A program made the position numbers and the translations under genes. A stretch of 63,652 bases of DNA from Microvirga sp. (GTDB lineage Bacteria > Pseudomonadota > Alphaproteobacteria > Rhizobiales > Beijerinckiaceae): the NCBI GenBank assembly GCA_029266525.1, contig JAQSWQ010000010.1, positions 1 to 63,652 on the forward strand, read 5' to 3'. Positions 16,367-24,599 of this stretch are shown here, piece by piece. A model generated the notes under the pieces. That model was not told the DNA's origin. It did not search any database and was given only the letters and a program-made list of their open reading frames with translations. Position 1 is the first letter of the stretch. Each line of letters begins with the position of its first letter.

Positions 16367-18172
16367 ATGAACCTGATCCGGCTTTACGCACGCGTGCTCG
16401 GCCAGCTCGGGACCGATTTGCGGCTCGGGGGGGTTCTTGCGATCGCGAACGTCGCGCTTGCCATCGCAGCCTTCGCCGAGCCGATCCTGTTCGGGCGCAT
16501 CATTGATCGCTTGGCGCAGGGGCAGGCGACGGGCGGGACGCCCGTCACCTTCCCGTCGCTGATGCCGCTGATCCTCGCCTGGATCGGCTTCGGCCTGTTC
16601 ACCATCCTCGCCGGCGTGACGGTCGCGCTCCATGCCGACAAGCTCTCGCACCGCAGGCGCCTCGCCACGATGGCGAACTATTTCGAGCATGTCCTGGAGC
16701 TGCCGCTCGCCTTCCACACCGCGACCCATTCCGGCCGGGTGCTCAAGGTGATGCTCGAAGGCTCGAACGGGATGGCCTGGCTCTGGCTCGGCTTCTTCCG
16801 GGACCATTTCGCCGCGCTCGTCGCGCTCGGTCTGCTCCTGCCGCTCACCGTGTTCCTCAATTGGCGGCTCGGGTTGCTCCTCGTGCTCCTCGTCATCATC
16901 TTCACGGTCCTGACCGCGATCGTGCTGCGCAAGACCGAAACGCTCCAAGGCCGGGTCGAGGGCTACCATTCGAGCCTCGCCGAGCATGCTTCCGACGCGC
17001 TCGGCAACGTGCCGGTGATCCAGAGCTTCACCCGGGCGAAAGCCGAGGCGACCGCGCTTCAGGGCATCATCCACCAGCTTCTGCAGGCCCAGAACCCGGT
17101 GCTATCCTGGTGGGCGCTCGCCTCCGTGGCGACCCGAGCCTCGGCCACCGTCACGGTGACCTCGATCTTCCTGGTCGGCACCTGGCTACACCTGCGCGGC
17201 CTCGCCACCATCGGCGAGATCGTCACCTTCATGTCGATCGCGACGATGCTGATCGGCCGCCTCGAGCAGGCAGTGCAGTTCATCAACCAGCTGTTCATGC
17301 AGGCACCGAAGATGCGCGAGTTCTTCGACATCCTCGACACCGCGCCCGCCGTGCATGATCGGCCGAACGCCAAGAACGTCGACCGCCTCGCAGGCGCGGT
17401 CGCCTTCGAGAGCGTCAGCTTCTCCTATGACGGCAAGCGGCCGGCGGTGCAGGACGTGTCCTTTGCCGTGAGGCCCGGCGAGACTGTCGCCCTGGTCGGC
17501 GCGACGGGATCGGGCAAGTCGACGACCCTCGGGCTCCTGCACCGCGCCTTCGACCCGCAATCCGGGCTGATCCGCATCGACGGCCACGACATCCGTGACA
17601 TCTGCCTGTCTTCGCTGCGGCGCAACATCGGCGTCGTGTTCCAGGAGCCGATGCTGTTCGCTCGCTCGATCCGCGAGAACCTTCAGGTGGGCAGCCCCGA
17701 GGCGTCCGACGAGGAGATGATCCAGGCACTCGAACGGGCGCAGGCGATCGAGTTCATCACCCGTCAGAGCGAGGGTCTCGACACGGTTATCGGCGAGCGC
17801 GGCCGCTCGCTCTCCGGCGGGGAGCGTCAGCGGCTGTCGATCGCCCGGGCGCTGCTCAAGAACCCTCCGATCCTCATCCTCGACGAGGCCACGAGCGCGC
17901 TCGACGCCGCGACCGAGCGCAAGCTCCAGCTTGCCTTGGAAGAGGTGATGAAGGGCCGTACCACCTTCGTCATCGCCCACCGTCTCGCGACGATCCGCAA
18001 CGCCGACCGGATTCTGGTCTTCGACCACGGCCGCATCATCGAGACCGGCTCCTTCGACGAGCTCGTCGCCAAGGGCGGCCGCTTCGCCGAGCTCGCCAAA
18101 GCGCAATTCATGACGGGCGAGGGGCCGCCGCCGCGGAGCGACGTCCGGGCCGTGGACGTGGTGATGGCGTAA
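16367..18172 (+). CDS. ndvA: cyclic beta-1,2-glucan exporter-like ABC transporter (NdvA/ChvA family)
   Basis: A 601-residue half-transporter, probably a homodimer in the inner membrane, exporting glucan to the periplasm. The start [15 protein letters not shown] matches the NdvA N-terminus; the frame is open upstream but unrelated. Six transmembrane helices cover residues ~20-310 ([16 protein letters not shown] is a near-match to NdvA), with [10 protein letters not shown] also shared. The ATPase has Walker [10 protein letters not shown], signature LSGGERQR, Walker [13 protein letters not shown] and H-loop [12 protein letters not shown]. No cyclic glucan synthase (ndvB) is present in the window. 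NdvA is the best match among type I exporters, but a related export substrate cannot be excluded. Confidence 0.82.
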   Translation: MNLIRLYARVLGQLGTDLRLGGVLAIANVALAIAAFAEPILFGRIIDRLAQGQATGGTPVTFPSLMPLILAWIGFGLFTILAGVTVALHADKLSHRRRLATMANYFEHVLELPLAFHTATHSGRVLKVMLEGSNGMAWLWLGFFRDHFAALVALGLLLPLTVFLNWRLGLLLVLLVIIFTVLTAIVLRKTETLQGRVEGYHSSLAEHASDALGNVPVIQSFTRAKAEATALQGIIHQLLQAQNPVLSWWALASVATRASATVTVTSIFLVGTWLHLRGLATIGEIVTFMSIATMLIGRLEQAVQFINQLFMQAPKMREFFDILDTAPAVHDRPNAKNVDRLAGAVAFESVSFSYDGKRPAVQDVSFAVRPGETVALVGATGSGKSTTLGLLHRAFDPQSGLIRIDGHDIRDICLSSLRRNIGVVFQEPMLFARSIRENLQVGSPEASDEEMIQALERAQAIEFITRQSEGLDTVIGERGRSLSGGERQRLSIARALLKNPPILILDEATSALDAATERKLQLALEEVMKGRTTFVIAHRLATIRNADRILVFDHGRIIETGSFDELVAKGGRFAELAKAQFMTGEGPPPRSDVRAVDVVMA

Positions 18173-18222
18173 GGGCCAGAGCCGTCATCCTCGGCCGCAG
18201 CCGAAGGCAAGGAGCCAGCAAT

Positions 18223-18272
18223 CGGGACGAGGGTCCCGAGGCGAGGCCGAGAGATCCTGGCCTCGGCCTCGC
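18223..18272. repeat. paired hairpins between convergent genes
   Basis: Two adjacent palindromes: CGGGAC/GTCCCG (18223-18238) and GCGAGGCCGAG/CTCGGCCTCGC (18241-18272). They lie between the ndvA and CBS-protein stops and could act as a bidirectional terminator or be a REP-type repeat. Confidence 0.6.
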
Positions 18273-18296
18273 GCGCCCCAGAATGCCGGCAGGACC

Positions 18297-19577
18297 TTAC
18301 TCCGCCGCCTTCTTCGTCTTCGCTGTCAGCGGAGTCACCTTTAGGAGCGTGATGCGGTTGCGGCTCTTTCGCAGCACCTGAAAGCGGAAGCCATGAAAGT
18401 TGAAGACCTGGCCGGCGTCCGGGATGGCGCGGGCCTCGTGGATGACCAATCCGGCGACGGTCGTCGCCTCCTCGTCGGGCAGGTCCCAGTCCATGGCGCG
18501 GTTGAGGTCGCGGATCGGCACCGAGCCTTCGACGTTCACCGACCCGTCGGCTTGCGGGCGCACGCCCTGGATCGCGACGTCGTGCTCGTCCTTGATGTCG
18601 CCGACGATCTCCTCGAGGATGTCCTCGAGCGTCACGAGCCCTTGCACCTCGCCGTACTCGTCGACGACGAGCGCGAAATGGGTCTTCTTCAAGAGAAAGG
18701 CCTTGAGCTGGTCGCGCAGCGAGGTCGTATCCGGCACGAACCAGGTCTCGAGCGCGATCGCCTCGATCCTGAGCTTGTTGGCGTCTCCGCCGACCGCGTC
18801 GAGCGCGCGCAGCAAATCCTTGGCGTGCAGCACGCCGACGATGTTCTCCTGCGAGCCTCGCCATAGCGGCAGGCGGGTGTAGGGGGACGCCAGCACCTCG
18901 CGCACGATCTCCTCCGACGAAAGGTCGGCATTGATGGTCCGCATCTTGGTGCGGTGGACCATCACGTCCTCGACGGTCAGGTCGCGCAGGTCTAGGAGGC
19001 CGCCGAGCATGTCGCGCTCGGCGCGCGCCACGGCGCCCTCCTTGTGCAGGAGGTCGACTTGGCCGCGGATCTCTTCGGTCGCCGAGAGGATCGCCTGGTT
19101 CTCGCCGATTGTGACCCCGAAGGGCCGCAGCATCACCCGAACGAGCTTCTCGATCGCGAGCGTCAGCGGCCCGAACAGCGCGACGATGACCGACATCGGC
19201 CGTGCGAAGGCGAGCGCGACCTTGTCCGGCGCGGTGATGGCCACGGTCTTCGGCAGAACCTCGGCGAAGATGATGACGAGGACCGACATCACGACCGTCG
19301 CGTAGATCACGCCTTCGGCACCGAAGATCGCGACGAGCACGCTGGTGGCGAATGACGACACGCCGATGTTGACGATGTTGTTGCCGATCAGCATCGCCCC
19401 GATGAAGCGCTCGCGCGCCTCCAATAGCCGCGTGACGATGCGAGCCCGGGCGTCGCCGCTCTCGAGCGCGTGCATGCGAGCACGCGACGCCCCGGTGAAC
19501 GCCGTCTCGCCGGCCGAAAAGAATGCCGAAAGGAAGAGGCAGAACAGCACGATCGCCGCGGCGACCCACAGACTCAT
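18297..19577 (-). CDS. HlyC/CorC-family CBS membrane protein
   Basis: A 426-residue inner-membrane protein. An N-terminal DUF21/CNNM transmembrane domain (residues ~1-190, with FCLFLSAFFSAGETAFTGAS) is followed by two CBS motifs (VEDVMVHRTKM and LVTLEDILEEIVGD) and a C-terminal CorC_HlyC domain. The family is linked to magnesium and cobalt homeostasis, not hemolysis. The ATG at 19577 (MSLWVAAA) is preferred because GGAGA lies about 8 bases upstream; a GTG 18 bases earlier is possible. It is the third gene after aroK and aroB, 19-40 bases downstream, an order seen in many Hyphomicrobiales. Confidence 0.9.
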   Translation of the reverse strand: MSLWVAAAIVLFCLFLSAFFSAGETAFTGASRARMHALESGDARARIVTRLLEARERFIGAMLIGNNIVNIGVSSFATSVLVAIFGAEGVIYATVVMSVLVIIFAEVLPKTVAITAPDKVALAFARPMSVIVALFGPLTLAIEKLVRVMLRPFGVTIGENQAILSATEEIRGQVDLLHKEGAVARAERDMLGGLLDLRDLTVEDVMVHRTKMRTINADLSSEEIVREVLASPYTRLPLWRGSQENIVGVLHAKDLLRALDAVGGDANKLRIEAIALETWFVPDTTSLRDQLKAFLLKKTHFALVVDEYGEVQGLVTLEDILEEIVGDIKDEHDVAIQGVRPQADGSVNVEGSVPIRDLNRAMDWDLPDEEATTVAGLVIHEARAIPDAGQVFNFHGFRFQVLRKSRNRITLLKVTPLTAKTKKAAE

Positions 19578-19614
19578 GGCGACGTCTCCGGTCACGGTCC
19601 CACGAACTCCCGCT

Positions 19615-20757
19615 TCACGCGGCGAGTTCCTCCGTCAAGAAGGCGCGAACGGCGTCTGGAGCGACGGCGCGCGCGATGAAGCTCTGGCCGATGCCGCGGG
19701 CGAGAATGAAGGTGAGCGCGCCGTCCTTCACCTTCTTGTCCTGGCGCATGGCGTCGAGGAGCTCGTCGGCCGTGCCGCAGCCGCCCGGCACTTGCTGCAG
19801 CCGCGTCGGCAAGCCGGTCGCATCGAGATGGGCGGCAACCCGGCCGGCGTGTTGGCCAGGGCAGAGCCCGAGCTTGACCGAGAAGCGGAACGCAAGCGCG
19901 AGCCCGGCTGCGACCGCCTCGCCATGCACGAGCCGCCGCGAATCATAGGCCGTCGCGCGCTCGAGCGCGTGCGCGAAAGTGTGGCCGAGGTTCAGGAGCG
20001 CGCGATCCCCGTCCTCACGCTCGTCGCGCAGCACGACGGCGGCCTTGGCTCGGCAGCTTTGCGCGACGGCGTGGTCGCGCTCCGGCCCGCCGGCGAGGAT
20101 CGCGCGCCAGTTCGTCTCGCACCATTCGAAGAAGGAACGGTCGTCGATCAGCCCGTATTTCACGACCTCGGCATAGCCGGCGCGCCGCTCGCGCTCGGGA
20201 AGCGTGTCGAGGAGCGCGGTGTCGGCGATGACGAGGCTCGGCTGGTGGAAGGCGCCGACGAGATTCTTGCCGTGGCGGGAATTGATCCCGGTCTTGCCTC
20301 CGACCGAGGAATCGACCTGCGCGAGGAGGGTGGTCGGGACCTGCACGAGCCGCACGCCGCGGCGCACGATCGCAGCCGCAAAACCTGCGAGGTCGCCGAC
20401 CACGCCCCCGCCGAGCGCCACAACGAGGTCGCTCCGTTCGATCCGCGCCGCGAGGATACCGTCGCAGACCCGCGCCAGCGCCTCGTAGGATTTCGACGCC
20501 TCCCCCGCCGGCACCTCGATGGTCGCCGTCCGCATTCCGTTGGCGCGGAGGCCGCCGGCGAGCCGCTCCGCGTAGAGAGCGGCGACGACCTCGTCCGATA
20601 CGATCGCCGCGGCGCCTGCGCCGAGCGCCGCGATGCGCGGACCGGCACTGTCGAGAAGTCCGCGCCCGACCAGGATGTCATAAGCGCGCTCCGCGAGCGG
20701 GACCGGCACCGTCTCGAAGCCGGGGGCTTGGACGCACCGCGGCTGAAGCGCCGTCAC
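19615..20757 (-). CDS. aroB: 3-dehydroquinate synthase
   Basis: Second step of the shikimate pathway: cyclises DAHP to 3-dehydroquinate with NAD and a metal ion. The 380-residue protein has the NAD-binding VVALGGGVVGDLAGF, the conserved PTTLLAQVDSSVGGKTGIN, AEVVKYGLI, and the metal-binding LNLGHTFAHALE and HGEAVAAG. The start ATG overlaps the aroK stop (ATGA), so translation is probably coupled. Assignment is secure. Confidence 0.97.
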   Translation of the reverse strand: MTALQPRCVQAPGFETVPVPLAERAYDILVGRGLLDSAGPRIAALGAGAAAIVSDEVVAALYAERLAGGLRANGMRTATIEVPAGEASKSYEALARVCDGILAARIERSDLVVALGGGVVGDLAGFAAAIVRRGVRLVQVPTTLLAQVDSSVGGKTGINSRHGKNLVGAFHQPSLVIADTALLDTLPERERRAGYAEVVKYGLIDDRSFFEWCETNWRAILAGGPERDHAVAQSCRAKAAVVLRDEREDGDRALLNLGHTFAHALERATAYDSRRLVHGEAVAAGLALAFRFSVKLGLCPGQHAGRVAAHLDATGLPTRLQQVPGGCGTADELLDAMRQDKKVKDGALTFILARGIGQSFIARAVAPDAVRAFLTEELAA

Positions 20758-21374
20758 GGCTCGCGCTCCGCGAGCCAGCCGTCCAGCGCGACGAGCGCGT
20801 CATGGACGACCCTGTCGTGCGGGATCTCGCGCGAGTCCACGACGACGTCGGCAAGCGCATAGATCGGATGGCGCGCGTCCATCAGCCGGCGCATGGTACC
20901 CTCCGGATCGGGGTTCTGGAGCAGCGGGCGGTTCGACCGCTTGCGCACCCGCCGCATCAGAACGTCGAAATCGGCGCGGAGCCAGATCGAAATGCCGGCC
21001 TCCGCGATGCGGACACGGGTTTCCGCGTTCATGTAGGCGCCGCCCCCCGTTGCGAGCACGGCCGGCCCTTGCTGGAGGAGGCGTGCGATCACCCGGCGCT
21101 CGCCGTCCCGGAAGTAGTCCTCGCCATGCTCGGCGAAGATGTCGGGGATGGTCATGCCCGCGGCCGTCTCAATCTCCTGATCGGCATCCTTGAAGGGCAG
21201 CCCAAGTCGCGCGGCAAGCCGCCGCCCGACCGTGCTCTTGCCGGCACCCATGAGGCCGACCAGCACGATGCAGCGATTCCGAAGCCGCGTCCTGACGCCC
21301 TCCTCGATCCCGGCCGGGTACGGCTCCGCCTCCGTCGGCCTTCCTTTCAGGTCGGCGGGGGAATGCTGGTTCAT
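20754..21374 (-). CDS. aroK: shikimate kinase
   Basis: Phosphorylates shikimate at the 3-hydroxyl using ATP. The protein is 206 residues with the start at 21374 (MNQHSPADLKG), chosen because AGGAGAG lies just upstream; an earlier in-frame start at 21407 exists. Walker A is GLMGAGKST, followed by the shikimate-binding DADQEIE and the ATGGGAY motif, then the lid arginine region RKRSNRPLL. The N-terminus is ~20 residues longer than E. coli AroK, which is usual in this group. It overlaps aroB by four bases and is divergent from the xerD unit across a 112-bp gap. Confidence 0.95.
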   Translation of the reverse strand: MNQHSPADLKGRPTEAEPYPAGIEEGVRTRLRNRCIVLVGLMGAGKSTVGRRLAARLGLPFKDADQEIETAAGMTIPDIFAEHGEDYFRDGERRVIARLLQQGPAVLATGGGAYMNAETRVRIAEAGISIWLRADFDVLMRRVRKRSNRPLLQNPDPEGTMRRLMDARHPIYALADVVVDSREIPHDRVVHDALVALDGWLAEREP

Positions 21375-21486
21375 GCCCTCTCCTAGCACGGGCGGGTTGC
21401 CAGTCACAGGCCGGGTCGGCGTGGCCTTGCCTTCCTTGGCGGCCCGTGTTCGAACGAGCGAGGATCGCCCTGCAACGAGCCCTGTC

Positions 21487-21633
21487 TTGCCGACCCTGTT
21501 CCGTTTCCTCCTGGTGATCGGCGTGCTCGCCGGCCTGACCTATGCGGCGATGTTCGCGCTGGCGACCTTGATCGAGCCCGAGCCGCGCGAGATGACCTCA
21601 ACCATCCCGACCTCGCGCCTGCCTCCGCGATGA
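21487..21633 (+). CDS. small single-pass membrane protein preceding xerD
   Basis: A 48-residue protein starting at TTG 21487: LPTLFRFLLVIGVLAGLTY, a transmembrane helix, then ATLIEPEPREMTSTIPTSR. Such a protein, with a transmembrane helix and the EPxPREM motif, is commonly found directly upstream of xerD in Hyphomicrobiales (recalled, not searched). The longer frame upstream antisense to aroK has no protein-like character, so TTG is chosen. Its stop overlaps the xerD ATG (ATGA). Function unknown. Confidence 0.65.
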   Translation: MPTLFRFLLVIGVLAGLTYAAMFALATLIEPEPREMTSTIPTSRLPPR

Positions 21634-22565
21634 GCTCCGCCCAGCGCTTCGTCTCGCTCTTTCTCGACATGCTGGCGGCCGAGCGGGGGGCGGCCGAGAA
21701 CACGCTCTCGGCCTACCGGCGCGACCTCGAGGATTACGCGGGGTTCCTCGCCGCAAAGCGCATCGGCGCAGCCGAGGTCGAGCCGCCGGCGGTCCGCGCC
21801 TACGTCGGCAGCCTGGAGCAGAAAGGGCTCAAGGCGTCTTCGGCCGCCCGCCGGCTCTCGGCGGTGCGCCAGTTCCACAAGTTTCTCTACGTGGAGGGCT
21901 TCGCCCCGATCGATCCGACCGCTGCCACTGCGGCGCCGAAGCGGGCGCGGTCCGTCCCGAAGGTGCTCTCGGTGGATGAGGTGGACCGCCTTCTGGTCGC
22001 AGCCCGCGAGCAGGCCGAGGGCGAGAACGCCTCGCCGGTCCAGCGGCTGCGCGCCGCGAGGATGCTGTGCCTGCTGGAACTCCTTTATGCGAGCGGGCTG
22101 CGCGTCTCTGAGCTAGTGGCGCTGCCGCGCTCTGCGGCAAAGACCAAAGAACGGTTCCTGATCGTCAGGGGCAAGGGCGGGCGCGAGCGGCTCGTTCCCC
22201 TCACCGAAGCCGCGCGGGAGGCGGCGCGGGCTTATGGCGCCCTTCTGGACAGGTCGAGCCGCGCCGGGGGCCCGTGGCTCTTTCCGGCCGACAGCGACGC
22301 CGGCCACCTCACGCGCCAAGCCTTCGCGCGCGACCTCAAGGGGGTCGCAGGGGCCGCGGGGCTGCGGGCCGATAAGGTCAGCCCCCACGTGCTGCGCCAC
22401 GCCTTCGCGAGCCACCTGTTGCAGAACGGGGCCGATCTGCGCGTGGTCCAGGAGCTCCTCGGCCACGCCGACATCTCGACGACGCAAATCTATACCCATG
22501 TTCTCGACGAGCGGCTGAAGAGCATGGTGCGCGACCTGCATCCGCTCGGCGGAAGCGAGGGCTAG
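21630..22565 (+). CDS. xerD: site-specific tyrosine recombinase XerD
   Basis: Resolves chromosome dimers at dif with XerC and FtsK. The 311-residue protein has an N-terminal SAM-like core-binding domain (residues ~5-90) and the catalytic domain with Arg in ASGLRVSEL, Lys in VRGKGGRERLVP, His-x-x-Arg in HVLRHAFASHL, and His and nucleophile Tyr in GHADISTTQIYTHV. All catalytic residues are intact. The shikimate-gene/xerD neighbourhood supports a housekeeping Xer recombinase and not a phage integrase. It converges on the gene ending at 22562 with a four-base overlap. Confidence 0.94.
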   Translation: MSSAQRFVSLFLDMLAAERGAAENTLSAYRRDLEDYAGFLAAKRIGAAEVEPPAVRAYVGSLEQKGLKASSAARRLSAVRQFHKFLYVEGFAPIDPTAATAAPKRARSVPKVLSVDEVDRLLVAAREQAEGENASPVQRLRAARMLCLLELLYASGLRVSELVALPRSAAKTKERFLIVRGKGGRERLVPLTEAAREAARAYGALLDRSSRAGGPWLFPADSDAGHLTRQAFARDLKGVAGAAGLRADKVSPHVLRHAFASHLLQNGADLRVVQELLGHADISTTQIYTHVLDERLKSMVRDLHPLGGSEG

Positions 22566-22891
22566 CTTGCGAGCTTCGGCGGGTCCAGTTCGTCGATCGC
22601 CCGCAGCGCCGCCATAACCTCATCGAACAGGACGGGCGGGCCGCCGGGCGCTTGCCGGAGCGCCGGCGCGGCCTCGACGGCGCAGGCGTCCGAGGCCCAG
22701 GAGGCGAGGATCTCCCGCTTCTCCTCGCGCGTCAGCTGAGGGTGGAGGAGGACCTCGCGAGGATGGGCGAAGATCTCGCCCGGATGCTGGATCGCATCCC
22801 AGCCGAAATGAAAGATCGCCTCACTGCCGAGGCCATGCAGCGCCCCGGCCGGCAACCCTGAGGTGGGCTCGAAAGCTTGGCCTTGCCGCAT
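22562..22891 (-). CDS. conserved hypothetical protein
   Basis: A 109-residue soluble protein. A strong AGGAGG lies 5 bases before the ATG. The middle part has a motif block (HPREVLLHPQLTREEKREIL, then ASWASDACAVE) that I associate with uncharacterised Hyphomicrobiales proteins. The end is helical (VLFDEVMAALRAIDELD). It lies downstream of hsp20, separated by a palindromic repeat that may reduce read-through. No function is known to me. Confidence 0.75.
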   Translation of the reverse strand: MRQGQAFEPTSGLPAGALHGLGSEAIFHFGWDAIQHPGEIFAHPREVLLHPQLTREEKREILASWASDACAVEAAPALRQAPGGPPVLFDEVMAALRAIDELDPPKLAS

Positions 22892-22928
22892 CGGAACCTC
22901 CTACGAGAACAGGCCCGTCGTTGCAGAA

Positions 22929-22959
22929 CCGGGCTTGTCCGCTCCGGGGACAAGCCCGG
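22929..22959. repeat. palindromic repeat, short copy
   Basis: CCGGGCTTGTCC, a 7-base loop, GGACAAGCCCGG: a perfect 12-bp stem just after the hsp20 stop. It shares its core GGACAAGCCCGG with the longer repeat at 39763 and is close to that at 34237. It may work as a transcript 3'-end hairpin. Confidence 0.8.
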
Positions 22960-22967
22960 CGATGGCA

Positions 22968-23426
22968 CTACGCCGCCTTGGCGTGCTCGACCGTCTTGGC
23001 GCCGTCGGTGGAGCGAATGTCGATCCGCCGCGGCTTCATGGCTTCCGGGATCTCCCGGGCGAGTTCGATGGTCAGAAGCCCGTTCTCGAGCCCGGCGCCG
23101 ACGACCTTCACATGGTCGGCAAGGTCGAAGCTCTGCTTGAAGGCCCGGGCCGCGATGCCGCGGTGCAGATACTGCACGCCTTCCTCGTCCGGCTTCTTCT
23201 GCCCGGTGACGAGAAGTGCATTACCCTGCGCGACGATGTTGATTTCCTCGGGCGCGAAGCCGGCGACCGCCATGGTGATCCGGTAGCGGTCCTCGCCGGT
23301 CCGCTCGATGTTGTAGGGCGGCCAGTTGTTCGAAGCCTCGGTCCGCGAGGCGCTGTCGAGCATGTCGAAGAGCCGGTCGAAGCCGACCGTCGAGCGGTAG
23401 AGAGGAGAAAAATCGAGGTGCCTCAT
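22968..23426 (-). CDS. small heat-shock protein, Hsp20/IbpA family
   Basis: An ATP-independent chaperone that holds unfolding proteins. The 152-residue form starts MRHLDFSPLYRSTVGFDRLF, typical of rhizobial class A small heat-shock proteins. The alpha-crystallin domain covers residues ~35-130 with MAVAGFAPEEINI and the ENGLLTIEL strand, and the tail has RRIDI in place of the I-x-I motif. The second ATG (23426) is chosen over one 6 bases earlier because it lies 8 bases from GGAGG and matches the ROSE geometry. The leader appears to be an RNA thermometer. Confidence 0.93.
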   Translation of the reverse strand: MRHLDFSPLYRSTVGFDRLFDMLDSASRTEASNNWPPYNIERTGEDRYRITMAVAGFAPEEINIVAQGNALLVTGQKKPDEEGVQYLHRGIAARAFKQSFDLADHVKVVGAGLENGLLTIELAREIPEAMKPRRIDIRSTDGAKTVEHAKAA

Positions 23427-23428
23427 CG

Positions 23429-23510
23429 CCATATCCTCCCGTGAGCAACATGGACCTGAGCGCCGGACACCGCCGGCGCCCGAACCGCCGAGCCCTCCGG
23501 CCTCGGCAGG
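23429..23510 (-). promoter_or_regulatory. ROSE-type RNA thermometer in the hsp20 leader
   Basis: Three consecutive hairpins can be drawn in the leader RNA: GCCGAG/CTCGGC (23487-23507), GCGCCGG/CCGGCGC (23460-23479), and the last at 23429-23453. There CCAU pairs with AUGG, and GUUGCUC faces GGAGGAU with one G left unpaired in the Shine-Dalgarno strand, the defining UUGCU-against-GGAGG arrangement of ROSE elements. Known ROSE elements melt on heating and free the ribosome site. Seen by hand folding only. Confidence 0.75.
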
Positions 23511-23538
23511 ATTCGAGCTAGGCGAGGCCAAGCTTGTT

Positions 23539-24007
23539 TCAAGAGGAGGAAGGCGAAAATTTTTCGGCCGGCTCGGGAGGCCATCTGAGCGGCATCTCGA
23601 TCGGATGGGCGTCCTGGGGGAAGCGGGCGCGCATCAGGGGCTCGGCGACCGTACAGGAGGCGCGAGCGGAAGGCGGGCGGGCTCATGACGATCAACATGC
23701 CGCGCAAGGGCCGGGCGTCGGGAACGAAGCGCGGCCGGGTCAGGCGCGAATGCTCCGGGCGCAAGGTCCAGCCCGGCACCGGAAGTCTCCAGCGGCGCGC
23801 GAGATGCTCGCCGCTTGCACCCAGCCAAGCGTCGGTAAAGGCCTCCCCCGAGATCTCCGCCGCCTCGGCGATCCTGCGCGCCTGCGCGTCTCCATCCGGG
23901 TGGTCGAGATAGAACTCGTCGAGGAATTCCCGTAACGCCAACGCGAAATACGATGGCTCGTCGCGCGCGATGACGCTGACCGCGTGCAGCGTCTGCGGGC
24001 GGCTCAT
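23539..24007 (-). pseudogene. frameshifted helical protein paired with a nucleotidyltransferase
   Basis: The frame opening at 24007 codes for a convincing protein (VIARDEPSYFALALREFLDE, then EHLARRWRLPVPGW and SPPAFRSRLL) and then turns into low-quality sequence around 23650. In a neighbouring frame the sequence continues sensibly as EPLMRARFPQDAHPIEM and PLRWPPEPAEKF to a TGA at 23539-23541. The total length is 3n+1, so one extra base near the ggtcgcc run explains it. Translated uncorrected, the frame runs to 23423 into the hsp20 leader. It overlaps the upstream nucleotidyltransferase by four bases (ATGA) and was probably its functional partner. Either decay or a sequencing error. Confidence 0.6.
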
Positions 24008-24591
24008 CCGCGCCGCCTCCGACCGATCTCGCGCGCCACTTCGGGGAGGTAGGTCGAGGCCACGGGACTAAGCTGCTCGTCCGGGAAAAAGCTGTTGTAG
24101 AGGCTGAGAAGGTCGTGAGCTGTCTCAGCCCCGATCTCCAGCGCGCGCCGAACCGCGTCCTCGAAATCGCGATTATCGAGGGTTTCGCGCACGAGTGCCT
24201 TGAGCTTCATGGCGCAGAGATATTCCGGTCTCGCCGCAATGACCCGAAGGTCGGGCGTCTCGCCGGCCGGATAGGTGCCGATGAAGGTGAAATCCTCCGG
24301 CCGCTCGTCGAGCCGGGTGTACATGCCGAACCAGTTGTTGAGCCAGTCCCGCTCGAGCCCGAGCACCTCCGCGGCATGCGCGACGGAGGCCTTCACCTCG
24401 CTCTCGAGCCGTCCGTCGACGACCACGGCGTCGACATCCTCCGAGCTCTTGCGCCAGTCGAACTGCAAGAGGATCGCGCTACCCCCATAGACGGCGATCT
24501 CGCCGAGGACTCGTCGCTCGCGGAGATATCGGCCCATGACCTCGAAGGCTCGGGCGACCGTCTGCGCGTCCATGCCCCTGCGGCCGGCCAT
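24004..24591 (-). CDS. nucleotidyltransferase-fold protein (DUF6036-like)
   Basis: A ~195-residue protein with the nucleotidyltransferase signature: GGSAILLQFDWRKSSEDVDA, in which the Gly-Ser and the Asp-x-Asp metal-binding residues are present. A helical C-terminal part follows (CAMKLKALVRETLDNRDFED). Such proteins occur in toxin-antitoxin-like pairs, and here the next gene overlaps by ATGA. Start choice is uncertain: ATG 24591 lies 8 bases after the acetyltransferase stop, and ATG 24573 (MDAQTVARAF) has a slightly better upstream AGGGG. It lies inside a minus-strand run beginning with metX, probably by position only. Confidence 0.7.
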   Translation of the reverse strand: MAGRRGMDAQTVARAFEVMGRYLRERRVLGEIAVYGGSAILLQFDWRKSSEDVDAVVVDGRLESEVKASVAHAAEVLGLERDWLNNWFGMYTRLDERPEDFTFIGTYPAGETPDLRVIAARPEYLCAMKLKALVRETLDNRDFEDAVRRALEIGAETAHDLLSLYNSFFPDEQLSPVASTYLPEVAREIGRRRRG

Positions 24592-24599
24592 CCGTACGG

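Noticed and set aside
19345-20862. 505-codon plus-strand ORF opposite aroB and the CBS protein
   Set aside because: Spans two firmly assigned genes on the other strand; shadow frame.
21630-22565. Tyrosine recombinase as a phage or island integrase
   Set aside because: Length, motifs and the conserved aroK/aroB neighbourhood fit housekeeping XerD; no attachment-site repeats or tRNA nearby.
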